Shown: positions 42,351 to 51,808, numbered from the stretch's first letter. The stretch: 64,000 nucleotides of DNA from Prevotellaceae bacterium (GCA_015256945.1 JABZLB010000006.1:24587-88586); one strand, 5' to 3'. Notes: generated from the letters alone by a model not told the origin. Numbers and translations are program-made.

Positions 42351-43301
42351 ATGAAAGCATTAACTTACACTGACTTCCATTTTGATGGACAAAAGAATGT
42401 TTACCACGGTAAAGTACGCGATGTTTACGACATCAACGACGACCTTATTGTAATGGTCGCAACAGATCGAATATCTGCTTTTGATGTTGTTCTTCCTAAA
42501 GGTATTCCCTTCAAAGGGCAGGTTTTGAACCAGATAGCAGCAAAATTCCTTGACGCTACGGCTGATATATGCCCCAATTGGAAGCTTGCTACACCCGATC
42601 CTATGGTTACTGTCGGATTGAAATGCGAAGGATTTCGCGTAGAAATGATTATACGCTCTATCCTTACAGGCTCTGCATGGCGTGCCTATCAGGAGGGATG
42701 CCGTGAGCTGTGCGGCGTAAAACTTCCCGATGGCATGCGCGAAAACGAGCGTTTCCCGGAGCCAATCATCACCCCTACCACCAAAGCCGACGAAGGACAT
42801 GACCTGAATATATCGAAGGAAGAGATTATAAAGCAGGGCATTGTATCGGCTGAAGACTATGCCGTTATTGAAGACTGGACACGCAAGCTCTTTGCACGCG
42901 GCCAGGAAATAGCTGCAAAACAGGGACTGATTCTTGTTGACACCAAATACGAATTCGGCAAGCACGATGGCAAGCTGTACCTCATTGATGAGATTCACAC
43001 ACCCGATTCGAGCCGCTATTTCTACGCTGACGGCTATGAAGAAAAGTTTGAAAAAGGCGAGCCACAGAAACAATTGTCGAAAGAATTCGTGCGTCAGTGG
43101 CTCATTGAACACAATTTTATGAACGAGCCCGGGCAGAAAATGCCGGAGATTACCGACGAATATGCCGAGAGCGTAAGCGACAGATACATTGAACTTTTTG
43201 AGCATATCACAGGCGAAAAGTTTGACAAGGCAGCTGAAGAAGGCGATATTGCAGCCCGCATAGAGCGCAACGTTGCCAACTATCTGGCTACACGTAAATA
43301 G
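42351..43301 (+). CDS. purC: SAICAR synthetase
   Basis: PurC joins aspartate to CAIR in purine synthesis (phosphoribosylaminoimidazole-succinocarboxamide synthase). The 316-residue protein is of the longer form. It has YHGKVRDVYDINDDLIVMVATDRISAFD, the ATP and substrate site, followed by VEMIIRSILTGSAWRAY and the signature KYEFGKHDGKLYLIDEIHTPDSSRYF. Length and order are normal. It is preceded by a 150-base gap in which I see no promoter and is followed at once by a strong terminator, so it may be read from phoH or an unseen promoter. Confidence 0.97.
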   Translation: MKALTYTDFHFDGQKNVYHGKVRDVYDINDDLIVMVATDRISAFDVVLPKGIPFKGQVLNQIAAKFLDATADICPNWKLATPDPMVTVGLKCEGFRVEMIIRSILTGSAWRAYQEGCRELCGVKLPDGMRENERFPEPIITPTTKADEGHDLNISKEEIIKQGIVSAEDYAVIEDWTRKLFARGQEIAAKQGLILVDTKYEFGKHDGKLYLIDEIHTPDSSRYFYADGYEEKFEKGEPQKQLSKEFVRQWLIEHNFMNEPGQKMPEITDEYAESVSDRYIELFEHITGEKFDKAAEEGDIAARIERNVANYLATRK

Positions 43302-43308
43302 TAATTAC

Positions 43309-43366
43309 AGGGGGCAGAAGGAGCATCATACACAAAATGGATGCACCTTTCTGCCCTTCTTTTTTC
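43309..43366 (+). terminator. Terminator after purC
   Basis: AGGGGGCAGAAGGAGCATC pairs with GATGCACCTTTCTGCCCT with minor bulges, followed by TCTTTTTT. The in-frame ATG at 43337 lies in this hairpin, so the menG start is placed at 43379. Confidence 0.85.
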
Positions 43367-43378
43367 ATCATAACGGAA

Positions 43379-44113
43379 ATGTACAAACAAGAAGAAATAA
43401 AACCAGACGGCAGAACAGGCGATAAAGGCACGCTTGTAGAGCAGATGTTCGACGACATTGCTCCCAAATATGACATGCTGAATCATCGTTTGTCATGGAA
43501 CATTGACAAGGGATGGCGCAATAAAGCCGTTATGCAGCTTGCACCGTTTAAGCCCAAAACAATACTTGATATTGCTACGGGAACGGGCGATTTCGCTATT
43601 CTGCTGGGAAAAAAGCTTAAGCCTGAGCACCTGATTGGGGCTGACATTTCAGAAGGAATGATGAAAATAGGTCGGGAAAAAGTGAAACAACAGGGGCTTG
43701 ATTCGATGATTGAGTTCAAAAAAGAAGACTGTATGGCACTGTCATTTCCCAACGAAACATTCGATGCTGTTACAGCAGCCTACGGCATTCGCAACTTTCA
43801 AAATCTGGATAAAGGCCTGGCAGAGATGTACCGTGTGCTGAAAAAAGGCGGTCATCTGTCCATAGCCGAACTTACATCACCTGTAAGTTTCCCCATGAAA
43901 CAGCTGTTTAAGATATACTCACACACCCTTCTTCCGGCTTATGGAGCCTTTGTAACCAAGAACCGCGGGGCGTACGATTATCTGACCGCCACCATAGAAG
44001 CCTTTCCACAAGGCGAGAAAATGATGGCCATTCTGAAAGGAGCCGGCTTCACCAAAGTTTCTTTTAAACGGCTTACATTTGGTATATGCACCATCTATTT
44101 TGCTGAGAAATAA
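43379..44113 (+). CDS. menG: Demethylmenaquinone methyltransferase
   Basis: This enzyme (UbiE/MenG family) methylates demethylmenaquinone with SAM, the last step of menaquinone synthesis. From MYKQEEIKPDG the protein has 244 residues. It shows QMFDDIAPKYDMLNHRLSWN, SAM motif I TILDIATGTGDFAILLG, GADISEGMMKIGREK and FDAVTAAYGIRNFQNLDKGL, all typical. Bacteroidota use menaquinone, so the Men role is preferred over Ubi. The upstream in-frame ATG (43337) lies inside the purC terminator. aroE follows 19 bases later. Confidence 0.95.
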   Translation: MYKQEEIKPDGRTGDKGTLVEQMFDDIAPKYDMLNHRLSWNIDKGWRNKAVMQLAPFKPKTILDIATGTGDFAILLGKKLKPEHLIGADISEGMMKIGREKVKQQGLDSMIEFKKEDCMALSFPNETFDAVTAAYGIRNFQNLDKGLAEMYRVLKKGGHLSIAELTSPVSFPMKQLFKIYSHTLLPAYGAFVTKNRGAYDYLTATIEAFPQGEKMMAILKGAGFTKVSFKRLTFGICTIYFAEK

Positions 44114-44132
44114 ATAATATATCCCTTATGTT

Positions 44133-44873
44133 ATGGATAAATACGGACTTATAGGATACCCTTTAGGACACTCTTTCTCAATTAATTACTTTAACGAGAA
44201 ATTTGAGAATGAAGGAATTGATGCACGATATGAGAATTTCGAAATTGCCTCTATCCGGCAATTTCCTGAAATTATTGATACCAATCCTGAACTGCGCGGC
44301 CTGAACGTAACCATACCCTACAAAGAACAGGTGATTGATTACCTCGATTCGCTGAGTCCTGAAGCACAGGCAATAGGCGCGGTAAACGTAATAAAGGTAG
44401 AACATAAGGGCAAAAACACAATTCTGAAAGGCTATAACAGCGATGTCATAGGGTTTACACGAAGCATAGAACCTTTGCTGGAGAGGTATCATAAAAAGGC
44501 TTTAATTCTGGGTACAGGAGGAGCATGCAAGGCCATTGACTTTGGATTGAAGTCGTTAGGACTGCAAACTCAGTGGGTAAGTAGGCACGAAAAGCCGAAC
44601 GCTATCACCTATGAACAGATTACTGCTGAACTGATAACCGAATATAATGTTATCGTAAACTGTACACCTTGCGGCATGTATCCTCATGCTGATGAATGCC
44701 CAAGGTTGCCCTATGAGGCCATGAACAGTCATACCTTATTATATGACTTACTTTACAACCCTGACGAAACACTATTCATGAAGCGTGGCAAAGCGCGGGG
44801 AGCATTAGTTAAAAACGGATTGGAAATGCTGCTATTACAAGCATTTGCCAGCTGGGAGTTCTGGAACAAATAA
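44133..44873 (+). CDS. aroE: Shikimate dehydrogenase
   Basis: AroE reduces 3-dehydroshikimate to shikimate with NADPH in aromatic amino acid synthesis. The 246-residue protein has the substrate site YPLGHSFSINYFNEKF, the catalytic Lys in LNVTIPYKEQVIDYLD, AIGAVNVIK, and the NADP glycine-rich turn ILGTGGACKAIDFGLKSL. NCTPCGMYP and a C-terminal GLEMLLLQAFASWEFW follow. The length is slightly short (E. coli has 272) but typical of Bacteroidota forms. It follows menG by 19 bases and precedes purM by 30, so these probably share one transcript. Confidence 0.95.
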   Translation: MDKYGLIGYPLGHSFSINYFNEKFENEGIDARYENFEIASIRQFPEIIDTNPELRGLNVTIPYKEQVIDYLDSLSPEAQAIGAVNVIKVEHKGKNTILKGYNSDVIGFTRSIEPLLERYHKKALILGTGGACKAIDFGLKSLGLQTQWVSRHEKPNAITYEQITAELITEYNVIVNCTPCGMYPHADECPRLPYEAMNSHTLLYDLLYNPDETLFMKRGKARGALVKNGLEMLLLQAFASWEFWNK

Positions 44874-44903
44874 AACAAACAAACCTGAAATACACAATAT
44901 ACA

Positions 44904-46067
44904 ATGAACAACCGATACATGATGCGAGGCGTAAGCGCCGCTAAGGAAGACGTTCATAACGCCATAAAAAATATAGACAAGGGAATTTTTCCACAAGCTT
45001 TCTGTAAAATTATCCCCGACATTCTGGGTGGAGATCCCGAGTATTGCAACATTATGCACGCTGATGGTGCAGGTACAAAGTCGTCGCTGGCATACATGTA
45101 CTGGAAAGAAACCGGCGATTTGAGCGTATGGAAAGGCATTGCACAAGACGCCATTGTGATGAACACCGACGACCTGCTTTGTGTAGGAGCTGTTGATAAT
45201 ATATTGGTAAGCAGTACCATAGGCCGCAACAAAATGCTTATTCCCGGCGAAGTTATATCGGCTATCATCAACGGAACCGATGAGCTGCTTGCAGAAATGC
45301 GCAAGATGGGCATTGGCATTTATCCTACCGGAGGCGAGACAGCCGACGTGGGTGACCTTGTAAGGACAATCATTGTCGACTCAACCGTAACATGTCGAAT
45401 GAAGCGAAGCGACGTCATTAACAATGCAAACATACGGCCGGGCGATGTAATTGTCGGACTAAGCTCAACAGGACAGGCAACCTATGAGCAACGATACAAC
45501 GGTGGTATGGGCAGCAACGGGCTGACAAGTGCACGTCATGACGTATTCTCTAAATACTTAGCTGAGAAGTTTCCTGAAAGTTTCGATCATGCCGTAGCCG
45601 AAGAACTGGTATACAGCGGACGCTACAAGCTGACCGACAATATCAATGACGTACCAGTAAATGCAGGACAATTGGTTCTTTCGCCAACACGAACTTATGC
45701 TCCTGTCATCAAACGGGTGCTTGATGAACAGCGTCAGAATATACACGGTATGGTGCATTGTACGGGAGGTGCACAAACAAAGGTGCTGAACTTTGTAGGT
45801 GACGATTGCAAGGTTATTAAGGATAACATGTTCCCTATTCCCCCATTGTTTAAGATTATACACGATTGTTCAGGAACCGACTGGAAAGAAATGTATCAGG
45901 TTTTCAACATGGGGCATCGTTTAGAAATATATGTTCAACCTGAGGTTGCATCGTCAATTATTGAAATTAGCAGAAGTTTCGGCATTGAAGCACAGGTTAT
46001 AGGGCATATCGAAAAAGGGGAACGGTCACTCACCATACATTCAGAATACGGAGAGTTTACCTACTAA
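44904..46067 (+). CDS. purM: Phosphoribosylformylglycinamidine cyclo-ligase (AIR synthetase)
   Basis: PurM closes the imidazole ring of AIR in purine synthesis, using ATP. The 387-residue protein is the Bacteroidota form. It has NIMHADGAGTKSSLAYMYW, the metal-binding VMNTDDLLCVGA, YPTGGETADVGD, GDVIVGLSSTGQATYEQ and a C-terminal VFNMGHRLEIYVQPEV. This arrangement matches the two-domain AIR-synthase fold shared with SelD, ThiL and PurL; the pattern fits PurM better than those. It follows aroE by 30 bases. No terminator separates it from prfA. Confidence 0.9.
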   Translation: MNNRYMMRGVSAAKEDVHNAIKNIDKGIFPQAFCKIIPDILGGDPEYCNIMHADGAGTKSSLAYMYWKETGDLSVWKGIAQDAIVMNTDDLLCVGAVDNILVSSTIGRNKMLIPGEVISAIINGTDELLAEMRKMGIGIYPTGGETADVGDLVRTIIVDSTVTCRMKRSDVINNANIRPGDVIVGLSSTGQATYEQRYNGGMGSNGLTSARHDVFSKYLAEKFPESFDHAVAEELVYSGRYKLTDNINDVPVNAGQLVLSPTRTYAPVIKRVLDEQRQNIHGMVHCTGGAQTKVLNFVGDDCKVIKDNMFPIPPLFKIIHDCSGTDWKEMYQVFNMGHRLEIYVQPEVASSIIEISRSFGIEAQVIGHIEKGERSLTIHSEYGEFTY

Positions 46068-46155
46068 ACCTTTATATCGTAAGACAGGAAGATGTATTCA
46101 TAAAAAAAGGATAATAACCAACAGACTTCAGAAAAAGAGAAAAATATAAACGAAG

Positions 46156-47271
46156 ATGGCAGAAGAAAATAACAGTATATTAGCGAAACTTGAAGGTCTT
46201 GAAGCCCGTTATGAGGAAGTTTCAACACTTATTACCGACCCTGCTGTTATAGCAGACCAACAGCGATATGTTAAACTTACCAAGGAATATAAGGATTTGG
46301 GCGACGTAATGGCTGCCCGTAAAAAATATATCGACTGTCTGAACAATATCAAAGAGGCCAAGGATATAATTGCCAACGAAAGCGATGCAGACATGAAAGC
46401 CATGGCGCGTGAAGAACTTTCGGAGAACGAATCAAAGCTTCCCCAAATAGAAGAAAGCATTAAAATAGCCTTAGTTCCAGCAGATCCTGAAGACGCTAAA
46501 AACGTACAGATGGAAATTAGAGCCGGTACAGGTGGCGACGAAGCTGCACTTTTTGCAGGTGATATTTTTAATATGTATAAACGTTACTGCGATAAAAAAG
46601 GCTGGACACTTAATGTTATGAACGCCAACGAAGGTGCAGTTGGAGGCTTTAAAGAGATTGATTTCGAAGTGAAAGGGGCGAATGTATACGGCACTCTCAA
46701 ATATGAGTCGGGCGTTCATCGCGTACAACGTGTCCCTGCTACTGAGTCGAACGGACGCATGCAAACCTCAGCGGCTACTGTTGCTGTGCTGCCAGAGGCC
46801 GACAAATTTGAAGTACATATCAACGAAGGCGACATTAAATGGGATACATTCCGCTCAAGTGGTGCCGGCGGACAGAACGTAAATAAGGTAGAATCTGGTG
46901 TACGCCTGCGTTATCCATGGAAAAATCCCAATACAGGAGAGGTGGAAGAGATATTGATTGAGTGCACAGAGACACGAGATCAGCCTAAGAATAAGGAACG
47001 TGCGCTGAGCAGGTTGTACACCTATATTTACGATCACGAGCATTCAAAATATGTAAATGATATTGCAAGCCGGCGCAAAAGTCTGGTATCTACCGGTGAC
47101 AGATCAGCCAAAATACGCACATACAACTTTCCACAAGGGCGCGTAACTGACCACCGTATAGGGTATACGACTCACGATTTACCCGGATTTCTTAATGGAG
47201 ATATTCAGGACATTATTGACCATCTCACAGTGGCAGAGAATGCTGAAAAGCTGAAAGAAGCCGAACTATAA
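46156..47271 (+). CDS. prfA: Peptide chain release factor 1
   Basis: RF1 ends translation at UAA and UAG codons. The 371-residue protein has the codon-recognition PxT motif as PAT in HRVQRVPATESNGRMQTS, which distinguishes RF1 from RF2 (SPF). The catalytic GGQ lies in FRSSGAGGQNVNKVESGVRL. The N-terminal coiled region and the C-terminal DHRIGYTTHDLPGFLNGD also match. Length is standard and no programmed frameshift is expected for RF1. A small ORF and pyrF follow on the same strand. Confidence 0.97.
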   Translation: MAEENNSILAKLEGLEARYEEVSTLITDPAVIADQQRYVKLTKEYKDLGDVMAARKKYIDCLNNIKEAKDIIANESDADMKAMAREELSENESKLPQIEESIKIALVPADPEDAKNVQMEIRAGTGGDEAALFAGDIFNMYKRYCDKKGWTLNVMNANEGAVGGFKEIDFEVKGANVYGTLKYESGVHRVQRVPATESNGRMQTSAATVAVLPEADKFEVHINEGDIKWDTFRSSGAGGQNVNKVESGVRLRYPWKNPNTGEVEEILIECTETRDQPKNKERALSRLYTYIYDHEHSKYVNDIASRRKSLVSTGDRSAKIRTYNFPQGRVTDHRIGYTTHDLPGFLNGDIQDIIDHLTVAENAEKLKEAEL

Positions 47272-47336
47272 AGCAGATTCATAGCGTATTACCGTGATGA
47301 TGAAATAAATATCAGAAAATATCATTCTTAAATAAT

Positions 47337-47474
47337 ATGGGACAGTTCTGGACAAGGAAGAAGGATGACAACAAGGATAAGGAAACTTTTAAGGCCGAAG
47401 ATTTCTTTATACGCGTTACAAAACACAAAGAAGACAACAAAGTTGAATCACCAAAAGTGGAGAATACAAAATGA
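47337..47474 (+). CDS. 45-residue charged protein overlapping pyrF
   Basis: The frame MGQFWTRKKDDNKDKETFKA continues through EDFFIRVTKHKEDNKVESP to VENTK and ends with TGA at 47472-47474. The stop overlaps the pyrF ATG (47471-47473) in an ATGA arrangement typical of translational coupling. About half of its residues are Lys, Glu, Asp or Arg. There is no membrane segment or signal, so it would be cytoplasmic. I do not recognise the family. The tight junction and the biased composition favour a real gene over chance, but the length leaves doubt. Confidence 0.5.
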   Translation: MGQFWTRKKDDNKDKETFKAEDFFIRVTKHKEDNKVESPKVENTK

Positions 47475-48295
47475 ACAGAGAAGAACTTACAAGAGAAATC
47501 TTCAGAAAGAAAAGTTTCCTGTGCGTTGGACTTGATACTGATATTGAGAAGATTCCTGAATTTATTAAAAAGGAAGACGACCCTATCTTCTATTTTAACA
47601 AGGCTATTATTGATGCAACGGCTCCCTATTGTGTAGCTTACAAGCCTAATCTGGCATTCTATGAATGCTATGGTTTGCAAGGCATGGCAGCCTTTGAGAA
47701 GACAGTTTCGTATATTAAAAAGTTCTATCCTGACCATTTTATCATTGCCGATGCAAAGCGAGGCGACATAGGCAACACCTCAGCCATGTATGCAAAAACC
47801 TTTTTTGACGAATATAATACGGATGCTCTTACCGTAGCTCCTTATATGGGTGAGGACAGTATATTGCCTTTTTTAGAGTATTCTGACAAGTGGGTTATCG
47901 TCCTTGCACTTACAAGTAATAAAGGTAGCCATGACTTTCAGCTTACCAAAGATACAGAAGGACAGAGACTTTTTGAAAAAGTTATCACACGAACACAACA
48001 ATGGGGCACACCTGATAATATGATGTATGTAGTAGGTGCCACCCAAGGCGAGATGTTTGCAGACATTAGAAAGGTTGCTCCTACACACTTTTTGCTTGTG
48101 CCTGGCGTTGGTGCACAAGGCGGAAGCCTTCAGGAAGTATGCAAGTATGGGATGATCAAGGATTGTGGTTTACTTGTAAATTCGAGCCGTGGCATTTTAT
48201 ATTCAGGTAAAGATACATGCTTTGCTGAAGTAGCTGCCGATAAAGCCCGGGAACTTCAACAACAAATGGCCACAGAACTAACAAAAATAATATAA
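47471..48295 (+). CDS. pyrF: Orotidine 5'-phosphate decarboxylase
   Basis: PyrF decarboxylates OMP to UMP, the last step of pyrimidine synthesis. The 274-residue protein is of the longer type 2 form. It has SFLCVGLDTDIEKIP, YKPNLAFYECYG, and the catalytic Lys and Asp in IIADAKRGDIGNTSAMYAK. VAPYMGEDSILPFL, VPGVGAQGGSLQEV and the phosphate-binding VNSSRGILYSG follow. The ATG overlaps the stop of the 45-residue ORF. It appears to be the end of the prfA unit; lpxD has its own promoter downstream. Confidence 0.97.
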   Translation: MNREELTREIFRKKSFLCVGLDTDIEKIPEFIKKEDDPIFYFNKAIIDATAPYCVAYKPNLAFYECYGLQGMAAFEKTVSYIKKFYPDHFIIADAKRGDIGNTSAMYAKTFFDEYNTDALTVAPYMGEDSILPFLEYSDKWVIVLALTSNKGSHDFQLTKDTEGQRLFEKVITRTQQWGTPDNMMYVVGATQGEMFADIRKVAPTHFLLVPGVGAQGGSLQEVCKYGMIKDCGLLVNSSRGILYSGKDTCFAEVAADKARELQQQMATELTKII

Positions 48296-48396
48296 CCTGT
48301 TTTCACAGGAATTGTGCAAATCTGTAATCATATAACAAATACTATACAAAAGTATAATTTGTATCGCCTAAGCCTAAAAGTTAGGAAATTATTTGT

Positions 48397-48404
48397 TACA
48401 TTTG
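48397..48404 (+). promoter_or_regulatory. -7 box of the lpxD promoter
   Basis: TACATTTG matches TAnnTTTG, 29 bases before the lpxD ATG. A good -33 box is missing. Confidence 0.6.
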
Positions 48405-48432
48405 CAGAAACGTTTAAACCAAGATAATAAAT

Positions 48433-49473
48433 ATGGAATTTTCTGCAAAACAGATTGCACAGTTTATCCATGGAAAAATAGAAGGAGACGAGAACACATG
48501 TGTTCATACTTTTGCTAAAATAGAAGAAGGAACAACAGGTTCTATTTCCTTTTTAGCCAATCCAAAATATATTCATTATATCTATGAAACGAAGTCGAGC
48601 ATAGTGCTTGTTGATGAAAACATTATGCTCGAACATCCTGCTAAAGCAACTATTATCCGCGTAAAGAACGCACGTGATTGCGTAGCCAGGCTTTTACAAT
48701 TATATGAAGCGTCAAAGCCTGCAAAGCAGGGTATTCATCCTTTAGCCTTTGTTTCTCCGAAAGCAAAGGTTGGAACCGACTGCTATATTGGTGCTTTTGC
48801 CTATATTGGCGATGAGGTTGAACTTGGAGACCGTTGTCAAATATATCCCAATGTTACAATTATGGACCATGTTAAGATTGGCGATAATTGTATTTTCTAT
48901 CCCCATGCAAGCATTTATCATGAATGCAAGATAGGTAATAATGTCATTATCCACTCTGGTTCAGTGATTGGATCCGATGGGTTTGGGTTTGCACCGAACA
49001 CAGAAACCAACCAATACGATAAGATTCCACAAATAGGAACCGTCACCATTGAGGACAATGTTGAGATAGGTGCCAACACATGTGTTGACCGTTCTACTAT
49101 GGGTTCTACCTACATTAGGAAAGGTGTAAAACTTGATAACCTTGTTCAGATTGCACATAATGACGATATTGGTGAAAACACAGTGATGTCGGCCCAGGTG
49201 GGTATCGCTGGTTCTACAAAGGTTGGACAATGGTGTATGTTCGGTGGACAGGTGGGAATATCAGGACATATCACCATTGGTGATAAGGTTTTCTTAGGAG
49301 CACAGTCGGGAGTTCCATCCTCTTTGGAAAGCAATCAAACCCTTATTGGTACACCTCCTATGAAGCAATTCGCCTACTTTAAGAGCCAGGCTCTATTTCA
49401 AAAGCTTCCTGAAATATACAAACAGCTCAACAATCTGCAAAAGGAAGTTGAAGAACTTAAAAAGAATTATTAA
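48433..49473 (+). CDS. lpxD: UDP-3-O-acylglucosamine N-acyltransferase
   Basis: LpxD adds the second 3-hydroxyacyl chain to UDP-glucosamine in lipid A synthesis. The 346-residue protein has an N-terminal uridine-binding domain (SISFLANPKYIHYIYET). A left-handed beta-helix of hexapeptide repeats follows (about 105-320, for example VGTDCYIGAFAYIGDEVELG). The catalytic His lies in IAHNDDIGENTVMSAQVGIA, and a short C-terminal helix closes the protein. It starts a three-gene lipid A operon: lpxC-fabZ begins five bases after its stop. Confidence 0.96.
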   Translation: MEFSAKQIAQFIHGKIEGDENTCVHTFAKIEEGTTGSISFLANPKYIHYIYETKSSIVLVDENIMLEHPAKATIIRVKNARDCVARLLQLYEASKPAKQGIHPLAFVSPKAKVGTDCYIGAFAYIGDEVELGDRCQIYPNVTIMDHVKIGDNCIFYPHASIYHECKIGNNVIIHSGSVIGSDGFGFAPNTETNQYDKIPQIGTVTIEDNVEIGANTCVDRSTMGSTYIRKGVKLDNLVQIAHNDDIGENTVMSAQVGIAGSTKVGQWCMFGGQVGISGHITIGDKVFLGAQSGVPSSLESNQTLIGTPPMKQFAYFKSQALFQKLPEIYKQLNNLQKEVEELKKNY

Positions 49474-49478
49474 GAAAT

Positions 49479-50870
49479 ATGGATACTGCAAAACAAACAA
49501 CATTAGGTGGCAGCTTCTCACTCTTCGGCAAAGGACTTCATACAGGCCTGAGCTTAACTGTAACATTTAATCCAGCTCCTGAAAATACAGGATATAAGAT
49601 ACAGCGTATTGATTTGGAAGGACAACCCATTATTGAAGCAATTGCCGACAATGTGGTTGAAACAAAACGCGGTACAGTTCTCCAGAAAGGCGAAGCACGT
49701 GTATCAACTGTCGAGCATGGAATGTCGGCTTTGTACGCATTAGGCATTGACAATTGCCTTATACAGGTCAACGGTCCTGAGTTTCCCATCTTGAATGGAG
49801 CCGCAGATATGTACGTTGAAAAGATTGAAAGCGTAGGAATTATAGAACAGAATGCTCCGAAAGACTATTATATTATTCGTAAAAAAATAGAAGTAAGAGA
49901 CGATGAGACTGGCTCTGTTATTACGATTCTGCCCGATAACGACTTTTCGATTACGGCCATGTGCTCTTTCCATTCTCAATTTGTAAACAGCCAGTTTGCA
50001 ACATTAGACAATATAAAAAACTATACAAATGAGATTGCTCCTGCACGTACTTTTGTTTTCGTACAAGACATACTCCCACTCCTCGAGGCTAATTTAATAA
50101 AAGGAGGAGACTTGGATAACGCCATCGTTATTTATGCACGTCAGCTTGAACAGAACAAACTTGACAAACTTGCCGACTTATTAAAGGTTCCCCATATGGA
50201 TGCAACTAAGATTGGTTACATCCAGCACCGTCCGCTTCAATGGGATAATGAATGTACCCGCCATAAGCTACTTGACATCATTGGCGACATGGCCTTAATA
50301 GGAAAACCTATCAAAGGTCGTATCATTGCAACACGTCCCGGCCACACCATCAACAATAAGTTTGCACGATTAATACGCAAAGAGATTCGCAAACACGAAA
50401 TTCAGGCCCCTATTTATGATCCGAACGATGAGGCTTTAATGGATAATATCCGTATCAGACAGTTACTTCCTCACCGCTATCCCATGCAACTCGTCGACAA
50501 AGTAGTGGCTATGGGTGCAACAAGTATTGTAGGTGTAAAGAACGTTACTGCCAACGAGCCTTTCTTTCAGGGACATTTTCCAGAAGAACCTGTTATGCCA
50601 GGCGTTCTGCAAATCGAAGCCATGGCACAATGTGGAGGCTTGCTTATCCTCAGCCAACTTGAAGAACCTGAACGATGGTCAACTTATTTCCTGAAGATAG
50701 ATGATGTTAAATTCAGACACAAAGTGATACCAGGTGATACCCTTCTCTTCAAAGTTGAGCTGCTCCACCCCTTACGCCATGGAATCAGTACCATGAAAGG
50801 CTATGTATTTGTAGGAGATCACATTGTTTCTGAAGCAACTTTTACAGCTCAAATTATTAAGAATAAATAA
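49479..50870 (+). CDS. lpxC-fabZ: LpxC-FabZ fusion: UDP-acyl-GlcNAc deacetylase / hydroxyacyl-ACP dehydratase
   Basis: The N-terminal half (about 1-300) is LpxC, the zinc deacetylase that commits UDP-3-O-acyl-GlcNAc to lipid A. It shows KGLHTGL, the zinc His in VSTVEHGMSALYALGIDN, and HKLLDIIGDMALIG with the other ligands. The C-terminal half (about 324-463) is FabZ, the 3-hydroxyacyl-ACP dehydratase: LLPHRYPMQLVDKV, then active-site His and Glu in FFQGHFPEEPVMPGVLQIEA. The fusion is a known Bacteroidota trait and couples lipid A and fatty acid synthesis. It sits between lpxD and lpxA on one strand. Confidence 0.97.
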   Translation: MDTAKQTTLGGSFSLFGKGLHTGLSLTVTFNPAPENTGYKIQRIDLEGQPIIEAIADNVVETKRGTVLQKGEARVSTVEHGMSALYALGIDNCLIQVNGPEFPILNGAADMYVEKIESVGIIEQNAPKDYYIIRKKIEVRDDETGSVITILPDNDFSITAMCSFHSQFVNSQFATLDNIKNYTNEIAPARTFVFVQDILPLLEANLIKGGDLDNAIVIYARQLEQNKLDKLADLLKVPHMDATKIGYIQHRPLQWDNECTRHKLLDIIGDMALIGKPIKGRIIATRPGHTINNKFARLIRKEIRKHEIQAPIYDPNDEALMDNIRIRQLLPHRYPMQLVDKVVAMGATSIVGVKNVTANEPFFQGHFPEEPVMPGVLQIEAMAQCGGLLILSQLEEPERWSTYFLKIDDVKFRHKVIPGDTLLFKVELLHPLRHGISTMKGYVFVGDHIVSEATFTAQIIKNK

Positions 50871-50918
50871 ACCATTTATTTAATCTCCCAGAATTAATCA
50901 CACCATAATTGTAACGGT

Positions 50919-51689
50919 ATGAATCAAATTAGTCCACTGGCATATGTCCATCCTGAAGCTAAATTAGGCGACAATAATATTATCGGGCCTTTCTGTTTCA
51001 TCGACAAGAACACTGTTATGGGCGACAATAACATACTCCAGAACAGTGTCACTATTAACTATGGTGCACGTATTGGAAGCCATAACGAGTTCTTTCCAGG
51101 AGCCAGTATATCTACGAAACCACAAGACTTGAAATTCAAAGGTGAAGAAAGCACGTGTGAAATAGGCGATTATAACAGTATCCGTGAGAATGTAACTATC
51201 TCGCGTGGCACCGCAGCAAAAGGTACAACACGTGTAGGAAGCCATAACCTTTTGATGGAAAATATGCACATTGCCCACGATTGTATCGTTGGGAGCCAAT
51301 GTATCATTGGCAACTCTACAAAATTCGCAGGCGAAGTTACCATCGATGACAAGGCTATAATCAGCGCAGCAGTGCTGACCCATCAGTTCTGTCATATTGG
51401 CGGTTACGTCATGATTCAGGGTGGGTGCCGTTTCAGTCAGGACATTCCTCCTTTTATCATTGCCGGCAAAGAGCCTACACGATATGCTGGAATTAATCTT
51501 GTTGGTTTACGCAGACATGGCTTTAGCAACGAGCGTATTGAGCTTATCCACAATGCTTACCGCTTACTTTATAGTGAAGGTATTTTAGCCGACGGCATAA
51601 AAAAAATACAGAACGAACTCGAGGTTAATTCGGATATTCAATACATTATCGATTTTGTCCAAAGCTCAAAGCGAGGTGTTATCCGATAA
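50919..51689 (+). CDS. lpxA: Acyl-ACP--UDP-N-acetylglucosamine O-acyltransferase
   Basis: LpxA adds the first 3-hydroxyacyl chain to UDP-GlcNAc, the entry step to lipid A. The 256-residue protein is a left-handed beta-helix (about 1-180, AYVHPEAKLGDNNIIGPFCF). The catalytic His lies in NLLMENMHIAHDCIVG near residue 120. The C-terminal helical domain has INLVGLRRHGFSNERIELIHNAYRLL split over two segments, as in the family. Length is standard. It ends the lpx operon, with a terminator about 70 bases downstream. Confidence 0.96.
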   Translation: MNQISPLAYVHPEAKLGDNNIIGPFCFIDKNTVMGDNNILQNSVTINYGARIGSHNEFFPGASISTKPQDLKFKGEESTCEIGDYNSIRENVTISRGTAAKGTTRVGSHNLLMENMHIAHDCIVGSQCIIGNSTKFAGEVTIDDKAIISAAVLTHQFCHIGGYVMIQGGCRFSQDIPPFIIAGKEPTRYAGINLVGLRRHGFSNERIELIHNAYRLLYSEGILADGIKKIQNELEVNSDIQYIIDFVQSSKRGVIR

Positions 51690-51757
51690 ATACGAACAAG
51701 AAAGAATTTTAGTTTCTATATTCTTTATTGATTTATAGCTCAATACATAAAATGATG

Positions 51758-51803
51758 AAAACCGTATAAGACGATACACCCTATCGTTTATACGGTTCTT
51801 TTC
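51758..51803 (+). terminator. Terminator after lpxA
   Basis: AACCGTATAAGACGATA pairs with TATCGTTTATACGGTT around a five-base loop with one bulged base, followed by CTTTTCTTT. It ends just before the miaA ATG. Confidence 0.85.
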
Positions 51804-51808
51804 TTTGC

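Noticed and set aside
42360..43205. 281-residue minus-strand ORF opposite purC
   Set aside because: It is antisense to a clear PurC coding region, with no recognisable domain.
43337..43378. N-terminal extension of MenG
   Set aside because: The ATG sits in the purC terminator stem-loop, and the family N-terminus begins after the later ATG.
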